Position numbers and translations under genes: made by a program | Notes under the pieces: model-generated | Database searches by the model: none | What the model saw: only the letters and a program-made list of their open reading frames with translations | Told to the model about the DNA's origin: nothing | Source: CAZNSX01 sp964575845 | GTDB taxonomy: Bacteria > UBA8248 > CAZNSX01 | Direction: 5' to 3' | DNA length: 64,000 nt | Assembly: GCA_964575845.1 (NCBI GenBank) | Contig: CAZNSX010000004.1 | Coordinates: forward strand, 360,986-424,985 | Shown: positions 43,274 to 52,162 of the stretch, piece by piece | Position numbering within the stretch: the stretch's first letter is position 1 | Layout of the letters: each line of letters opens with the position of its first letter

Positions 43274-44448
43274 CTCTTCTGAAGCTCCCAGCTCATCATG
43301 CCATAAACCCTGAGCGTCTCCCCGACTACCTTCTCCCATGAGAAATGCCGGGCCCGCTCTAAAGCCCTGCTTCTCATCTCTTCCCTCAGGGTGGGGTCCT
43401 TGAGGATGCGGCCCATCGCTTTGGCAACCGCCGCCTCATCACGAGGCTCAACAACTAGGGCGCCCTCCCCGGCCACCTCGCGAATTGATGCGGCGTCAGA
43501 GCAGATGACCGGAACCCCTGAGGCCATAGCCTCCAGCACCGGAAGGCCGAAACCTTCATAAAGTGAAGGATAGAGGAATAGGGATGAGGCCCTGTAAAGG
43601 GGGGGAAGGTCTTCCTCCCTGATGAAGCCCGGGAAGAGAACCAGGGAGGCTATACCGAGGCTGCGGGCAAGGCCCTTGAGCTTTTGTCCATAGGGGTTCT
43701 CGACCCCTCCCGCTATCACGAGCGCAATACCGAGCCCACCTCTCAAAAGCAGGGCATGGGCTCTCAGCAGAACCTCCAGGTTCTTCCTGGGGGTGACTCC
43801 TCCGACATAGAGGATGAAGCTTTCGGGGATGCCGTAGCGCTCCATCAGCCTGGAGAACTCCCCCTTCTTGGCCTCCGGGCAAAAAGAGGCGTCGGGAGCT
43901 TCGGGAATTACCTCGATGCGCTCCCCGGGGTACCCCATGAGGCGAATGAGATCCCGCCGGGTATGTTCTGATACGGCGATGATGCGGCGGGTCCGGCTCA
44001 GAGCCCATTTAAGGTATCGGCGGTAAAGGGCGACCTTCACGCGGCCCTGCAGGCCGAAGGTCTCCCCATAGAGCGGGGCATCGGCTATGGGCATCAGGTC
44101 ATGGATGTGTGCCAGGATAGGGAGCTTTCCAGAGCCGGGTATATTCCACTGAAAGAGAACGTGGAGGAAGTCCGGCTTTGCGTGCGCGAAAAGGGAGGCG
44201 AGGGCTCTCTGGTCCCAGAGCCATGCCCACGGAAGCTCGTTTCCCGGGTTGGGCCTCAAATAGACCTCAACCCGGGGTGAGAGTGAAGGGGCCCTCTCGG
44301 CCAGCTCCTCCTGTCCACGGAGCATGAAAAGGCAGAAGGTATTATCCCTATCCCCGTCGAGGAGATGCTCCAGGAGCCCCCGACAGAAAGAGGCGACACC
44401 CCTTCCACCGTGCTGGGCGATGGGCGCGGTGTCGATGCCGACCCTCAC
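43270..44448 (-). CDS. Glycosyltransferase family 4
   Basis: A 392-residue GT-B enzyme (VRVGIDTAPIAQHGGRGVASF, YVGGVTPRKNLEVLLRAHA, FLYPSLYEGFGLPVLEAMASG with the E-x7-E motif). It probably transfers a sugar from a nucleotide donor during exopolysaccharide unit assembly. I use the GTG at 44448, whose TGA overlaps the preceding stop (GTGA) and has GGGGGATGAG upstream; longer starts would overlap the upstream gene by more than 80 bases. The donor sugar is unknown. Confidence 0.88.
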   Translation of the reverse strand: MRVGIDTAPIAQHGGRGVASFCRGLLEHLLDGDRDNTFCLFMLRGQEELAERAPSLSPRVEVYLRPNPGNELPWAWLWDQRALASLFAHAKPDFLHVLFQWNIPGSGKLPILAHIHDLMPIADAPLYGETFGLQGRVKVALYRRYLKWALSRTRRIIAVSEHTRRDLIRLMGYPGERIEVIPEAPDASFCPEAKKGEFSRLMERYGIPESFILYVGGVTPRKNLEVLLRAHALLLRGGLGIALVIAGGVENPYGQKLKGLARSLGIASLVLFPGFIREEDLPPLYRASSLFLYPSLYEGFGLPVLEAMASGVPVICSDAASIREVAGEGALVVEPRDEAAVAKAMGRILKDPTLREEMRSRALERARHFSWEKVVGETLRVYGMMSWELQKR

Positions 44449-45674
44449 CTCATCCCCCGGGGCCAGGGCCCCCCCCGCCTCTCGTTCAAAGCATCCTCCA
44501 TGACGGCCCGGAGCCTCTCTGCACTCCGCCGCCACTGATAGCGGGAAAGTACAAGGGCTCTTCCCGCCCGACCCAATTCCTTTGCCTTTCCGGGCTCTTT
44601 CAGAAGCTCAAGCGTCTTTTTGGCAAATTCGCTGGGCTCATCCGCGAGGAGAAGGTCGCGGCCATTTTCTGCTTCAATACCCTCTGCTCCGCAGGAGGTT
44701 GAGATGACGGCCTTCCCCGCCGCCAGCGCCTCAAGCACCTTGATCCTGGTTCCCGACCCTCCCCGCATGGGATTTATGACGACGGCGGCCGAGCGCAGAT
44801 AAGGGCGCACGTCCTCTACATAGCCCTCAAGGGAAAGGGCCCTCTCCTTCTCGGCGAGCCTCAGGAGGGGAGGGGGGGGCTCCCTTCCCACCACTCTCAG
44901 CTTAACCCCGGGGTATTTAGTTTTTATGTTCGGGAGAACTTCCTGGCAGAAATACCGGACGGCATCGACATTGGGCTCATAGTCAAGGCTTCCCACAAAA
45001 AGGAGCGTGCCATCTTCTTCAAGATTCCCTTCTTCCGAGAAGCTCTCTGCCTCAACACCGTTCGGGACGACCTCAACCCGGGCTCCAGGGGCCAGGCTCT
45101 TTATAAGCCGGCCCTCTAGCTCTGAGACCGTCAGTACGCGGTCGAAGAGGGGATAAATAGCGCGCTCATACCACTCAAGCCTCTTCCAGCGCAGAAGAGC
45201 TCTCGCCCTTCGCCAGGGATTGCGGCTCATGGCGAACACCCGCTGGTAATTCAGATGATGTACGCGGTCCTCATCAAGGATAAGGCAGCTTCCCCCTCCC
45301 AGCGCCTCGAGCTCAAGGTAAGCTGCCATGTGAATCTTCTCCACCAGGATGAGCCGGAATGCGCCGCCATCAAGAAACTCCTTAACCTTCCTTCTCAGGT
45401 CGGGATAAACGGGTATTGCACGGTTTTCAAAAAAATCACTCAAGGCCACGAGGGGGCTCCGCGTGAGGGGCTTGCTGCTCAGGGGAAGGAGTATGATATC
45501 CCGGCAGTAAGCCTCGAGAGCGGATAGATGAGCCTCCTCATCCTTCCTTCCAAAAGCAAGGAGGTGAATCTCAAAGGCCTCTCCAAGATGGCGCAGAAAG
45601 TGGAAGAGCCTTATCCTGAAGCCGCTATCAGGTGGGTAGGGCACGATGGGCGTCAAAAGAGCCATGGGGGTCAT
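44445..45674 (-). CDS. Glycosyltransferase family 4
   Basis: A 409-residue GT-B enzyme (ALLTPIVPYPPDSGFRIRLF at the start, FVGSDYEPN-like FVGSLDYEPNVDAV, AAVVINPMRGGSGTRIKVLE, AAGKAVISTSCGAEGIE). The G-S-G-T-R-I-K-x-L-E donor-site motif is typical of family 4 members in capsule and exopolysaccharide loci. I use the ATG at 45674, just after the previous gene's end at 45679, preceded by AGAGGA. Confidence 0.88.
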   Translation of the reverse strand: MTPMALLTPIVPYPPDSGFRIRLFHFLRHLGEAFEIHLLAFGRKDEEAHLSALEAYCRDIILLPLSSKPLTRSPLVALSDFFENRAIPVYPDLRRKVKEFLDGGAFRLILVEKIHMAAYLELEALGGGSCLILDEDRVHHLNYQRVFAMSRNPWRRARALLRWKRLEWYERAIYPLFDRVLTVSELEGRLIKSLAPGARVEVVPNGVEAESFSEEGNLEEDGTLLFVGSLDYEPNVDAVRYFCQEVLPNIKTKYPGVKLRVVGREPPPPLLRLAEKERALSLEGYVEDVRPYLRSAAVVINPMRGGSGTRIKVLEALAAGKAVISTSCGAEGIEAENGRDLLLADEPSEFAKKTLELLKEPGKAKELGRAGRALVLSRYQWRRSAERLRAVMEDALNERRGGPWPRGMR

Positions 45675-45678
45675 GGTT

Positions 45679-46605
45679 CTATCCTCTGAGTCTCCACTCA
45701 AGCCAGGTGGCAAGGCCATCCAGAAGGCCTCTCAGGAGTGTCAGATGCCGCCTCAGGAGAAAACCGGCCCCCTCCCGAAGGTAGGCTCTGTTAAGGGTGT
45801 GCTCCCGGTAGAGGTGCGAGGTGAAAGAAGCCAGCTCCAGGCCGCGGAGATGTTTCAGGGCGAAATAGAAATTGTTTCGGAAAAAGAAGCGGTAATAAGG
45901 ATGAGAGGCGGGGCTTCGGCCCATGAAATGGATGTTCCCAGCGCCGCCCGGTGTTTTGTAGCGATGGATGAGTGCGGCCTCTGGATCGAACCAGATGCGA
46001 TAGCCGAGGCGCCGGACGCGGAAGCAGAGGTCCGCATCAGACCGGAAGGCCTCTCCCACAAAGCGCGGGTCAAACCCTCCAGCGCGCTTGACCAGGACGC
46101 GGCGGAACGAAAGGTTGGCCCCGGCCCCCATATAGACCTCGCGGCGGCCATCCACATCGAACCTCATATAGAGCCAGGGAAGCCGCGCGCGGGCATAGCG
46201 CGGGTCATCGGTACGGCTCTCCGTCTGGCCCTCATGCCAGATGCGCCCCGCGACTCCGCCAACCTCCGGGTCTTCGTAGTTTTTCGCGTGGGCTCTTATG
46301 AAAGAGCCATCCTCTATAAGCACGTCGTCGTCCGTGAAGATAACTATCTCCCCGCGGGCTCTCTCCACGCCGGAATTGAGGGCGAGAGGAAGGCTTGGTG
46401 GCCTCAGGGGATGCCAGTGAGCCCGGGGGGGAAGGCCTCTCAGGAAGCTCTCGGTTTCCCGCTCATGCCGCTCGGACTGGTCCACGATGATTATTTCAAG
46501 CTCGGGATAGTCCTGCTGCAGAAGCCCCCGCAGGGTATCGCAGAGCTCCTGCTCGCGGTTAAAGGTGGGAACTATCACGGAGACCGGGGGGAGCCTATCG
46601 TTCAT
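45679..46605 (-). CDS. Glycosyltransferase family 2
   Basis: A 308-residue GT-A enzyme (PPVSVIVPTFNREQELCDTL; the metal-binding DDD as FTDDDVLIEDG, and a later RVRRLGYRIWFDPEA). Inverting family 2 enzymes add single sugars to lipid-linked intermediates. The last ~70 residues are basic and aromatic, possibly peripheral to the membrane. Its start overlaps the flippase stop by 11 bases. Confidence 0.9.
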   Translation of the reverse strand: MNDRLPPVSVIVPTFNREQELCDTLRGLLQQDYPELEIIIVDQSERHERETESFLRGLPPRAHWHPLRPPSLPLALNSGVERARGEIVIFTDDDVLIEDGSFIRAHAKNYEDPEVGGVAGRIWHEGQTESRTDDPRYARARLPWLYMRFDVDGRREVYMGAGANLSFRRVLVKRAGGFDPRFVGEAFRSDADLCFRVRRLGYRIWFDPEAALIHRYKTPGGAGNIHFMGRSPASHPYYRFFFRNNFYFALKHLRGLELASFTSHLYREHTLNRAYLREGAGFLLRRHLTLLRGLLDGLATWLEWRLRG

Positions 46606-48139
46606 GAGGGCTGCCTTGGCAGATAAATCCTATCATCCGGCGGTAGCTCGGCCGAAGGGGAAGCGGAAAATAAGGGGCCAGGGTGTCAAGGGGCCTGAGG
46701 TCTGAGGGCTCCAGAGCGGATGTCACCCTGAGCGCTAGTAGATAGGCGGCCGCGCCCCCCGCGATGGCCGCTATCACATGGCCAAAGAACGAGCTGTAGA
46801 TAACTATAGGCAATATCACACATATCATTATCAGCGATGAGAGAAGGATTTTCAACAGACCGGGATAAGGATAAGGGGCTCCAATGCGTCCTGTGGCGTA
46901 GAGGATAACGAGGAAGGCGGCCATGGCTTGGGCAAGAGAGTTGGCCAGAGCGGCGCCCACTGCTCCCCACGGCGGTATCAGAAGGAGGTCAAGGGCCAGG
47001 TTAAAGGCTGCGGCTATAAGCCCCTGCCGGAGGAGAAGCCTCTGAGCTTCGAGGCTATGGAGGACCGCAGATGCCGGGGCTGAGAGCGCGCCAAAGATGC
47101 CGCCTACGGCCATGACCTGAAAGGGTAATATCATGGGGCCATAGGCTTTCCCGTAGATAAAGGCTAAAAGAGGAGGAGCGACGGCCGCGACTCCCAAGCC
47201 CAGGGGAAAGCTGAGTAGGGCTTGATACTTGATGGCCTGCCGGTATAGGGGCCGAAGTTCCTCCAAGCCCCGCCTGCTCAGGGTCTCGGTGAAAAGGGGC
47301 ATAAGGAGGCGTGTAAACTGATAAGGTATCTGAATAACCATGGCTGCCAGGCCGAAGGCCAGGGCATAGAAGGCTATCTCCGGGGCGGGAGAGAATTGCT
47401 TCAGAAAGAAGACCTCAGAGCGTTGCCAGACGATGACATCGATTGAGAGCACGAGGGAGATGCCCAGGGAATAACTGCCCATGCGCTTGGTGAGGTCGGC
47501 GGGTAGTTTCATGCGCCCGAGGGGGATCCGGGCGCGCCCTAGCTCTCTGCGCGCGGCCATGGAGAGGCTCACCAAGTGAAAGAGGTTGGCAACGAAAAAA
47601 GCCAGAAGGAGCCACCCTATCGTTCCATCCCCCATGAGCACGATGAGGATGAGAAGAAATCGCAAGGGTGCATTCAGAAAGGTGAGCTTTGCCAGCACGT
47701 CAAATCTCTGAAGGCCGATGAGGGTTGAGGAGAAGAAGCTCACCACGGTCAGGGGTAGGAAGGTTGCGGTAATGAGAATCAGATAGAGGTTAAGAGGGTA
47801 GTGCGCAATGAAGAGGCTAAGTGCGAGGACGGCAGCGCCTATCCCTGAAGCCAGAAGAATGAGCCTTCTGAGGAGAAAATCAAAAAGTGCCCTGACCTCA
47901 CCCACCTCTCCGCGGCCAAGGGCTTCCGCCAGAAAGCGGGTCATGGTGCTGGGGAGACCCAGCGTGGCACAGAAGTGCAGAAGGCTCAAGAGCCAGATGA
48001 GAAAGCTATACTCCCCCATCAGGGTGGGTCCGAGATGGCGGGCCACAAGAACTGAGGCGAGGAAGGTGAAGAGGTTTCCGCAGAGGAAAGCAGTGAGGTT
48101 GTAGAAGGTGTTCTTGGCGACGCGCTCGGCTATCTCCAT
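46595..48139 (-). CDS. Wzx-type polysaccharide flippase
   Basis: A 514-residue membrane protein with 12-14 helices of the MATE/MurJ-like polysaccharide transporter family (NTFYNLTAFLCGNLFTFLAS, ARHLGPTLMGEYSFLIWL). It moves lipid-linked repeat units across the inner membrane. Position in a glycosyltransferase operon and length are as expected. The gene begins 64 bases after the next upstream GT stop. Confidence 0.9.
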   Translation of the reverse strand: MEIAERVAKNTFYNLTAFLCGNLFTFLASVLVARHLGPTLMGEYSFLIWLLSLLHFCATLGLPSTMTRFLAEALGRGEVGEVRALFDFLLRRLILLASGIGAAVLALSLFIAHYPLNLYLILITATFLPLTVVSFFSSTLIGLQRFDVLAKLTFLNAPLRFLLILIVLMGDGTIGWLLLAFFVANLFHLVSLSMAARRELGRARIPLGRMKLPADLTKRMGSYSLGISLVLSIDVIVWQRSEVFFLKQFSPAPEIAFYALAFGLAAMVIQIPYQFTRLLMPLFTETLSRRGLEELRPLYRQAIKYQALLSFPLGLGVAAVAPPLLAFIYGKAYGPMILPFQVMAVGGIFGALSAPASAVLHSLEAQRLLLRQGLIAAAFNLALDLLLIPPWGAVGAALANSLAQAMAAFLVILYATGRIGAPYPYPGLLKILLSSLIMICVILPIVIYSSFFGHVIAAIAGGAAAYLLALRVTSALEPSDLRPLDTLAPYFPLPLRPSYRRMIGFICQGSPHER

Positions 48140-48203
48140 GATGCCGAGAATGCTCCTCGCTGGCTCGCTGAAGAGTTAAAAGGGCGGGTCTCCTCCATTT
48201 TGC

Positions 48204-49334
48204 TCATCTACCGCCGGGAGTGAGAAGCTCAAGGTAGAGCTCTTCTGTGGCACGGGCATTGGCCTCAAGGGAGAAGAGTTTCTGTGCTCGCTCCGAGCCG
48301 GCCGCTCCCATTCTTCGCGCCCTATCTCCGCCTTTGAGCAGTTCCACTATGGCATCGGCCGTGGCCTCGGGGTCTTCCTTGGGCACCAGAAGCCCTGTGA
48401 CCCATTCCTCCACCACCTCTCTCACCCCTCCTCCCCCGGTTGCGACGAGGGGCTTTCCAGCAGCCATGGCCTCTACGAGAACCCTCCCGAAGGGCTCATC
48501 ATGGGAGGCGAGGACGAAGAGGTCAAGCGCGGCCATAACCTCGGGGATGTCCCGTCGGTAGCCGGTGAAGGTTACCCTCTCCCTCAGGCCCAGGGATTCA
48601 GCCAGATTCTTGAGCTCCTGCGCGTAGCCTTGACCACGGGAAAGGTCCTCTCCCACGACGAGGAAATGAACCCCCTGCACCCTTTCGACCACCAGGCGAG
48701 CGGCCTTAAGGAAGGTTTTATGCCCTTTCCAGGGGAGAAGCTGGGCCACTATTCCTACCAGGGGACCAGGCGAAAGCCTCAGCTCCTCCCGGAGTTCGCT
48801 GCCATCGACTCCGGGGTGAAAAAGGCTGAGGTCGATTCCGTTGGTGATGACCCTGAGCTTCCTCCTGCCCCTCTCTCCCTGAATGCGCCCCCCCACGGCG
48901 TTTGAGATGGCAATTATGGCCGTGGCGTACAGTGAGAGCAATCGGTCCAGATGGCGGTCTCGTTCCAGCACCCTCAGATGCCATACCAGTGGCACCCGGA
49001 GGAGCCTTGCCAGGGGGCCAGCATAGAAGGTTCCCCTGAAGCCTTGTGTATGAATGAGGGCAATGGAGCGTCCCCTGATGATGCGCCTCAGCTCAAGAAA
49101 AGCCCTCGCCATTCGTATCAGGCGTAGCTCTCGGGGACGGGGGAGGGGGAGGATTAAAGTCTCAACGCCAAGGGCTTGAGCCTCCTCCTTAAGCTCTCCG
49201 GGCCTCTCCACGAGAAGAATGGGGGTGAAACGGTCACGGTTCAGGCTTTTCAGAAGACCCAGGAGGCTCAGTTCTCCTCCCCCTACGAGGTCGGCGTAGT
49301 GGGCGATATAAAGGATGGTAAATTTAAGGGACAT
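48204..49334 (-). CDS. Glycosyltransferase family 4
   Basis: A 376-residue GT-B enzyme (YIAHYADLVGGGELSLLGLLKS at the acceptor end, VGIVAQLLPWKGHKTFLKAA, FVLASHDEPFGRVLVEAMAAG donor motif with the two Glu). One sugar addition in exopolysaccharide assembly. One base separates its start from the preceding gene's end at 49336, so the two are coupled. Confidence 0.9.
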   Translation of the reverse strand: MSLKFTILYIAHYADLVGGGELSLLGLLKSLNRDRFTPILLVERPGELKEEAQALGVETLILPLPRPRELRLIRMARAFLELRRIIRGRSIALIHTQGFRGTFYAGPLARLLRVPLVWHLRVLERDRHLDRLLSLYATAIIAISNAVGGRIQGERGRRKLRVITNGIDLSLFHPGVDGSELREELRLSPGPLVGIVAQLLPWKGHKTFLKAARLVVERVQGVHFLVVGEDLSRGQGYAQELKNLAESLGLRERVTFTGYRRDIPEVMAALDLFVLASHDEPFGRVLVEAMAAGKPLVATGGGGVREVVEEWVTGLLVPKEDPEATADAIVELLKGGDRARRMGAAGSERAQKLFSLEANARATEELYLELLTPGGR

Positions 49335-49335
49335 T

Positions 49336-50319
49336 TTATTTTTTCTCGACCCCGAGGGCTGCCCTAAGCCTGCCCCAATCCATCCCCAGGTCCATCACGG
49401 CTTTGACCACGGGAACCAGGAAGAGGACACGCCAGCTCCTTAAAAAGGAATAAGAATATCGGTGGCGAAAGACGATAAACCCATAGTAGAGCCCCGCCAG
49501 GATCGCGAGGTAGTGCCAATAGCCGAGAAGGCCGAAGAGGAAGAGCAGAAGCAGAACCGCCGCCACCCTCAGGCTCAGGGATGAAAGAAGCACGCGCAGC
49601 AGGTAGCGCCCTGGGTTTGGGAGAAGGCGGGCCATTTCGAGGTCGCTCACTCCCCTTCTGACAAACCAGCGGAAGATGGCCCCAAGGCGTCCCCGAGGCC
49701 TATGGTATGCTATAGCCTTTGGATTATAAAGGCAGAGGTGTCTTTCTGAGACTTTCAGGCCCAGAAGATAGTCCTCGCCCCCATAGCGGGCACCCGGCTC
49801 AAAAGAGCCGGCCTCCTCGATGAGATTCTTTCTGTAAGCGCAGTTGCAGGTGGAAAGATGGCGGGTGGGTTGAAGATTCCCGGCCGAGCGATCGAGGTAC
49901 TTGAGTCCGCCTCCCGGAAAACCCAGCACATTCTCACAGAGGCCGATGGCGTTCGCGTCCTTTACCAGGATCGCTCCTGCCACGCCGCCTACCTCGGGCC
50001 TTGCGAAAGGACCCACCAGTTCCCTTAACCAGCTCTCCTCCAGCAGGCAGTCGTCGTCGGTGAAGGCAACTATGTCGTGCTGAGCATTTTTCAGCGCGAT
50101 ATTTCGGCTGTGGCTGAATCCCTTCCCCTCTTGGGGAACTGCTATATAGCGGACACCCTCTATGGGCCGGGGCTGGTCGGTTTCCTCCACGACTACCACC
50201 TCAAATCTCTCTCGGGAGTAATCCAGTTTTTCGAGAGAGTCCAGAGCCTTCCTGAGCTCCTCCCTTCTCTCCTTGGTGCTTATAAGGACGGAGACGGCAG
50301 GTAGTTCTGCCTCAGTCAA
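49336..50319 (-). CDS. Glycosyltransferase family 2 with C-terminal membrane helices
   Basis: A 327-residue protein with a GT-A domain (PAVSVLISTKERREELRKAL, AFTDDDCLLEESWL) and hydrophobic segments near residues 245-300, so it is membrane-associated. The fold and DDD metal motif are those of family 2 enzymes in exopolysaccharide clusters. The acceptor and donor are unknown. Confidence 0.88.
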   Translation of the reverse strand: MTEAELPAVSVLISTKERREELRKALDSLEKLDYSRERFEVVVVEETDQPRPIEGVRYIAVPQEGKGFSHSRNIALKNAQHDIVAFTDDDCLLEESWLRELVGPFARPEVGGVAGAILVKDANAIGLCENVLGFPGGGLKYLDRSAGNLQPTRHLSTCNCAYRKNLIEEAGSFEPGARYGGEDYLLGLKVSERHLCLYNPKAIAYHRPRGRLGAIFRWFVRRGVSDLEMARLLPNPGRYLLRVLLSSLSLRVAAVLLLLFLFGLLGYWHYLAILAGLYYGFIVFRHRYSYSFLRSWRVLFLVPVVKAVMDLGMDWGRLRAALGVEKK

Positions 50320-50568
50320 GAAATTCTCCCCTTATCGGTAAAGATAAACCATCACCTCTCCCTGAGATTCTAAGGATAAACTGTAACCCTTTTGTTTGAG
50401 TAGTGCCAGCGTCGGTAGTGTTCAAGCGCCTCTGGAGGCAGGAAATCCGGTGGGAGAACACGCTGGCTTAGATCGTAGAAAAGCATGAGATCACCGAAGG
50501 TTCTCTGCTTAAAGCTTACCCTCTCCCTTCTAAGGTAGACAAGCAAGCTTCGGGCAAGGCGTGATGAC

Positions 50569-50588
50569 TTAGGATAAATTAGGATAAA
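50569..50588. repeat. 10-bp tandem duplication causing a frameshift
   Basis: TTAGGATAAA occurs twice in direct tandem at 50569-50578 and 50579-50588. Ten bases is not a multiple of three, so one copy more or less switches the reading frame of the glycosyltransferase gene. Confidence 0.9.
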
Positions 50589-52065
50589 TATAGAAGGGCC
50601 TTTCGGCCCGCTCTACCTGCATAGTATAGCGAGGGTAGCGGTCGATGAACTTTGGTCCACCGAGGGGAGAGAGGGTAAGCCTCTCCCCCGAGAGGAAATT
50701 TATGACCATGGCAACATCGTACCCTGAATACCCATAAAAGAGTTTTCTCTCAAGAAGGAAATCCATGAGGGCCTCGGGGTTCCTTCTGCTCTGAGAATAC
50801 GGCGGGTCCGCGTCCACGGCCAGCACGAGCCAAGATTGCAGGGGGAAACCTGCCCAAGTGGGTGCGAGCAGGCCCCCCGTGTTCAAGGCCAGAATCAGGC
50901 CCAAAGAGATTGCGGCAAGAAGCCTCTTTTTGGCTCTCCAGAGGCTCTGGAATCCAAGCGCTAAAAAGATGGGAAGTGCGGAGTAAAGAGGCGCAAGGTA
51001 GCGTGGGCGGGGAGAGCCGAGAACCAGGGTGAGGAAGGTTCCCAGGAGTAGGTAGCTGTAAAAGGCGCCTTCGCCAGAGAAGACCCTTTCCCAGTTAACC
51101 CCTTTCCTCAGGGCAGCCACGGCCATAGGAGCTAGGAGAAAGATGTAGGCTGCCAGGGCCCCTCCATGGATGCTCAGGAGGGGAAGCCCCCTGGCTTCTG
51201 GGTTTATCCCCAAGGTCAGAAGCAAGTTCGCGGCCAAGGAATGGTCACCCCTTCCTACTCTACCCAGGCCAAGCTGCATGGCTTTCCACAAGCCAAGCTG
51301 CAGATATTCCTCGCGGCTCACATTCAAGAATTTCCCCACCAGGAACTTGAGGGTGACAAACTCGTGGGTCAGATTGTAAAGGATGGCGGGCGTCAGGGCC
51401 AGGGCAAGGGGGAGAAGGAACGTGAGAAGCTTGGGAGATCGCAATTTTCCCCTGAGGGCAAGCAGCAGGACCAGAAGGGCCAGCACAAAGCCGAGCCCCA
51501 GGGTATTCGCCCAGAGCAAGAGGCCTGAGAGAAGGCCAAGGGAAGCCAGGGGCCACCTTAAGTCCTCGCCCCGCAGGGCTCGCCTCAGAACAATGAGAAC
51601 GTTTATTAGAAGCAGGTCTGTGAGGATTATGAGGAACTCAAAGCCCATGGGCTTGAAGAGCAACCTCTTCAAGAGCGGAGGACCCAGAGCCGCAGAGGAT
51701 GCAGCGAGAAAAGCGACCTTTTCGCCCGCTAGCTTCCATCCTAGCAGGTAGATGAGCCCTACGTGCAGGAGGTAGAGGGCAAGCAAGGCCAGCTTCATGG
51801 TTACTGCCGAAGGTGGTGCCACAAGGAAAAAGGCGGCGAGGAAGTAGGAGACCAGAGGCCCCATGTAGTCCTGGCCATACAAGAAAATCGGGAATCCCTT
51901 GCCATCGGCGAGGTACTTTCCCATCAGGGCGAAAGCGCCTTCGTCGCCATTGATAGCGAAGTCGGTGCGGATAAAATGCTGAAGGCCCAGGAGCGCAGCG
52001 GCGGCTAAGGGGAGAAGTAGGGTGAGGGGCCTGAGGTTCTTGCCTTCCCGGAAATTATGTATCAT
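50569..52065 (-). CDS. GT39/ArnT-like membrane glycosyltransferase, 3' end frameshifted
   Basis: As it reads, a 498-residue protein with ten or more helices and the DFAINGDEGAFALMGKYLADG motif of GT39/ArnT-type lipid-linked-sugar transferases (catalytic Asp/Glu near the N-terminus). A 10-bp tandem repeat (TTTATCCTAA twice on the coding strand, 50569-50588) creates the present stop. If one copy is removed, the frame runs on as FYIYPKSSRLARSLLVYLRR and about 45 more residues to a TAG at 50370-50372, giving about 561 residues. So the gene is recently truncated, phase-variable, or misassembled here. The ATG at 52065 was chosen because the sequence upstream is not membrane-like. Confidence 0.75.
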   Translation of the reverse strand: MIHNFREGKNLRPLTLLLPLAAAALLGLQHFIRTDFAINGDEGAFALMGKYLADGKGFPIFLYGQDYMGPLVSYFLAAFFLVAPPSAVTMKLALLALYLLHVGLIYLLGWKLAGEKVAFLAASSAALGPPLLKRLLFKPMGFEFLIILTDLLLINVLIVLRRALRGEDLRWPLASLGLLSGLLLWANTLGLGFVLALLVLLLALRGKLRSPKLLTFLLPLALALTPAILYNLTHEFVTLKFLVGKFLNVSREEYLQLGLWKAMQLGLGRVGRGDHSLAANLLLTLGINPEARGLPLLSIHGGALAAYIFLLAPMAVAALRKGVNWERVFSGEGAFYSYLLLGTFLTLVLGSPRPRYLAPLYSALPIFLALGFQSLWRAKKRLLAAISLGLILALNTGGLLAPTWAGFPLQSWLVLAVDADPPYSQSRRNPEALMDFLLERKLFYGYSGYDVAMVINFLSGERLTLSPLGGPKFIDRYPRYTMQVERAERPFYIYPNLS

Positions 52066-52162
52066 GAACCGAAGCGATGAACCCCCTCGCCCGATGGGGA
52101 AGGGCAACCAGAGAGGGGCGGCGTGAGTTTGCCGACACCATCCGGCCAACTCGAGGCAATCT

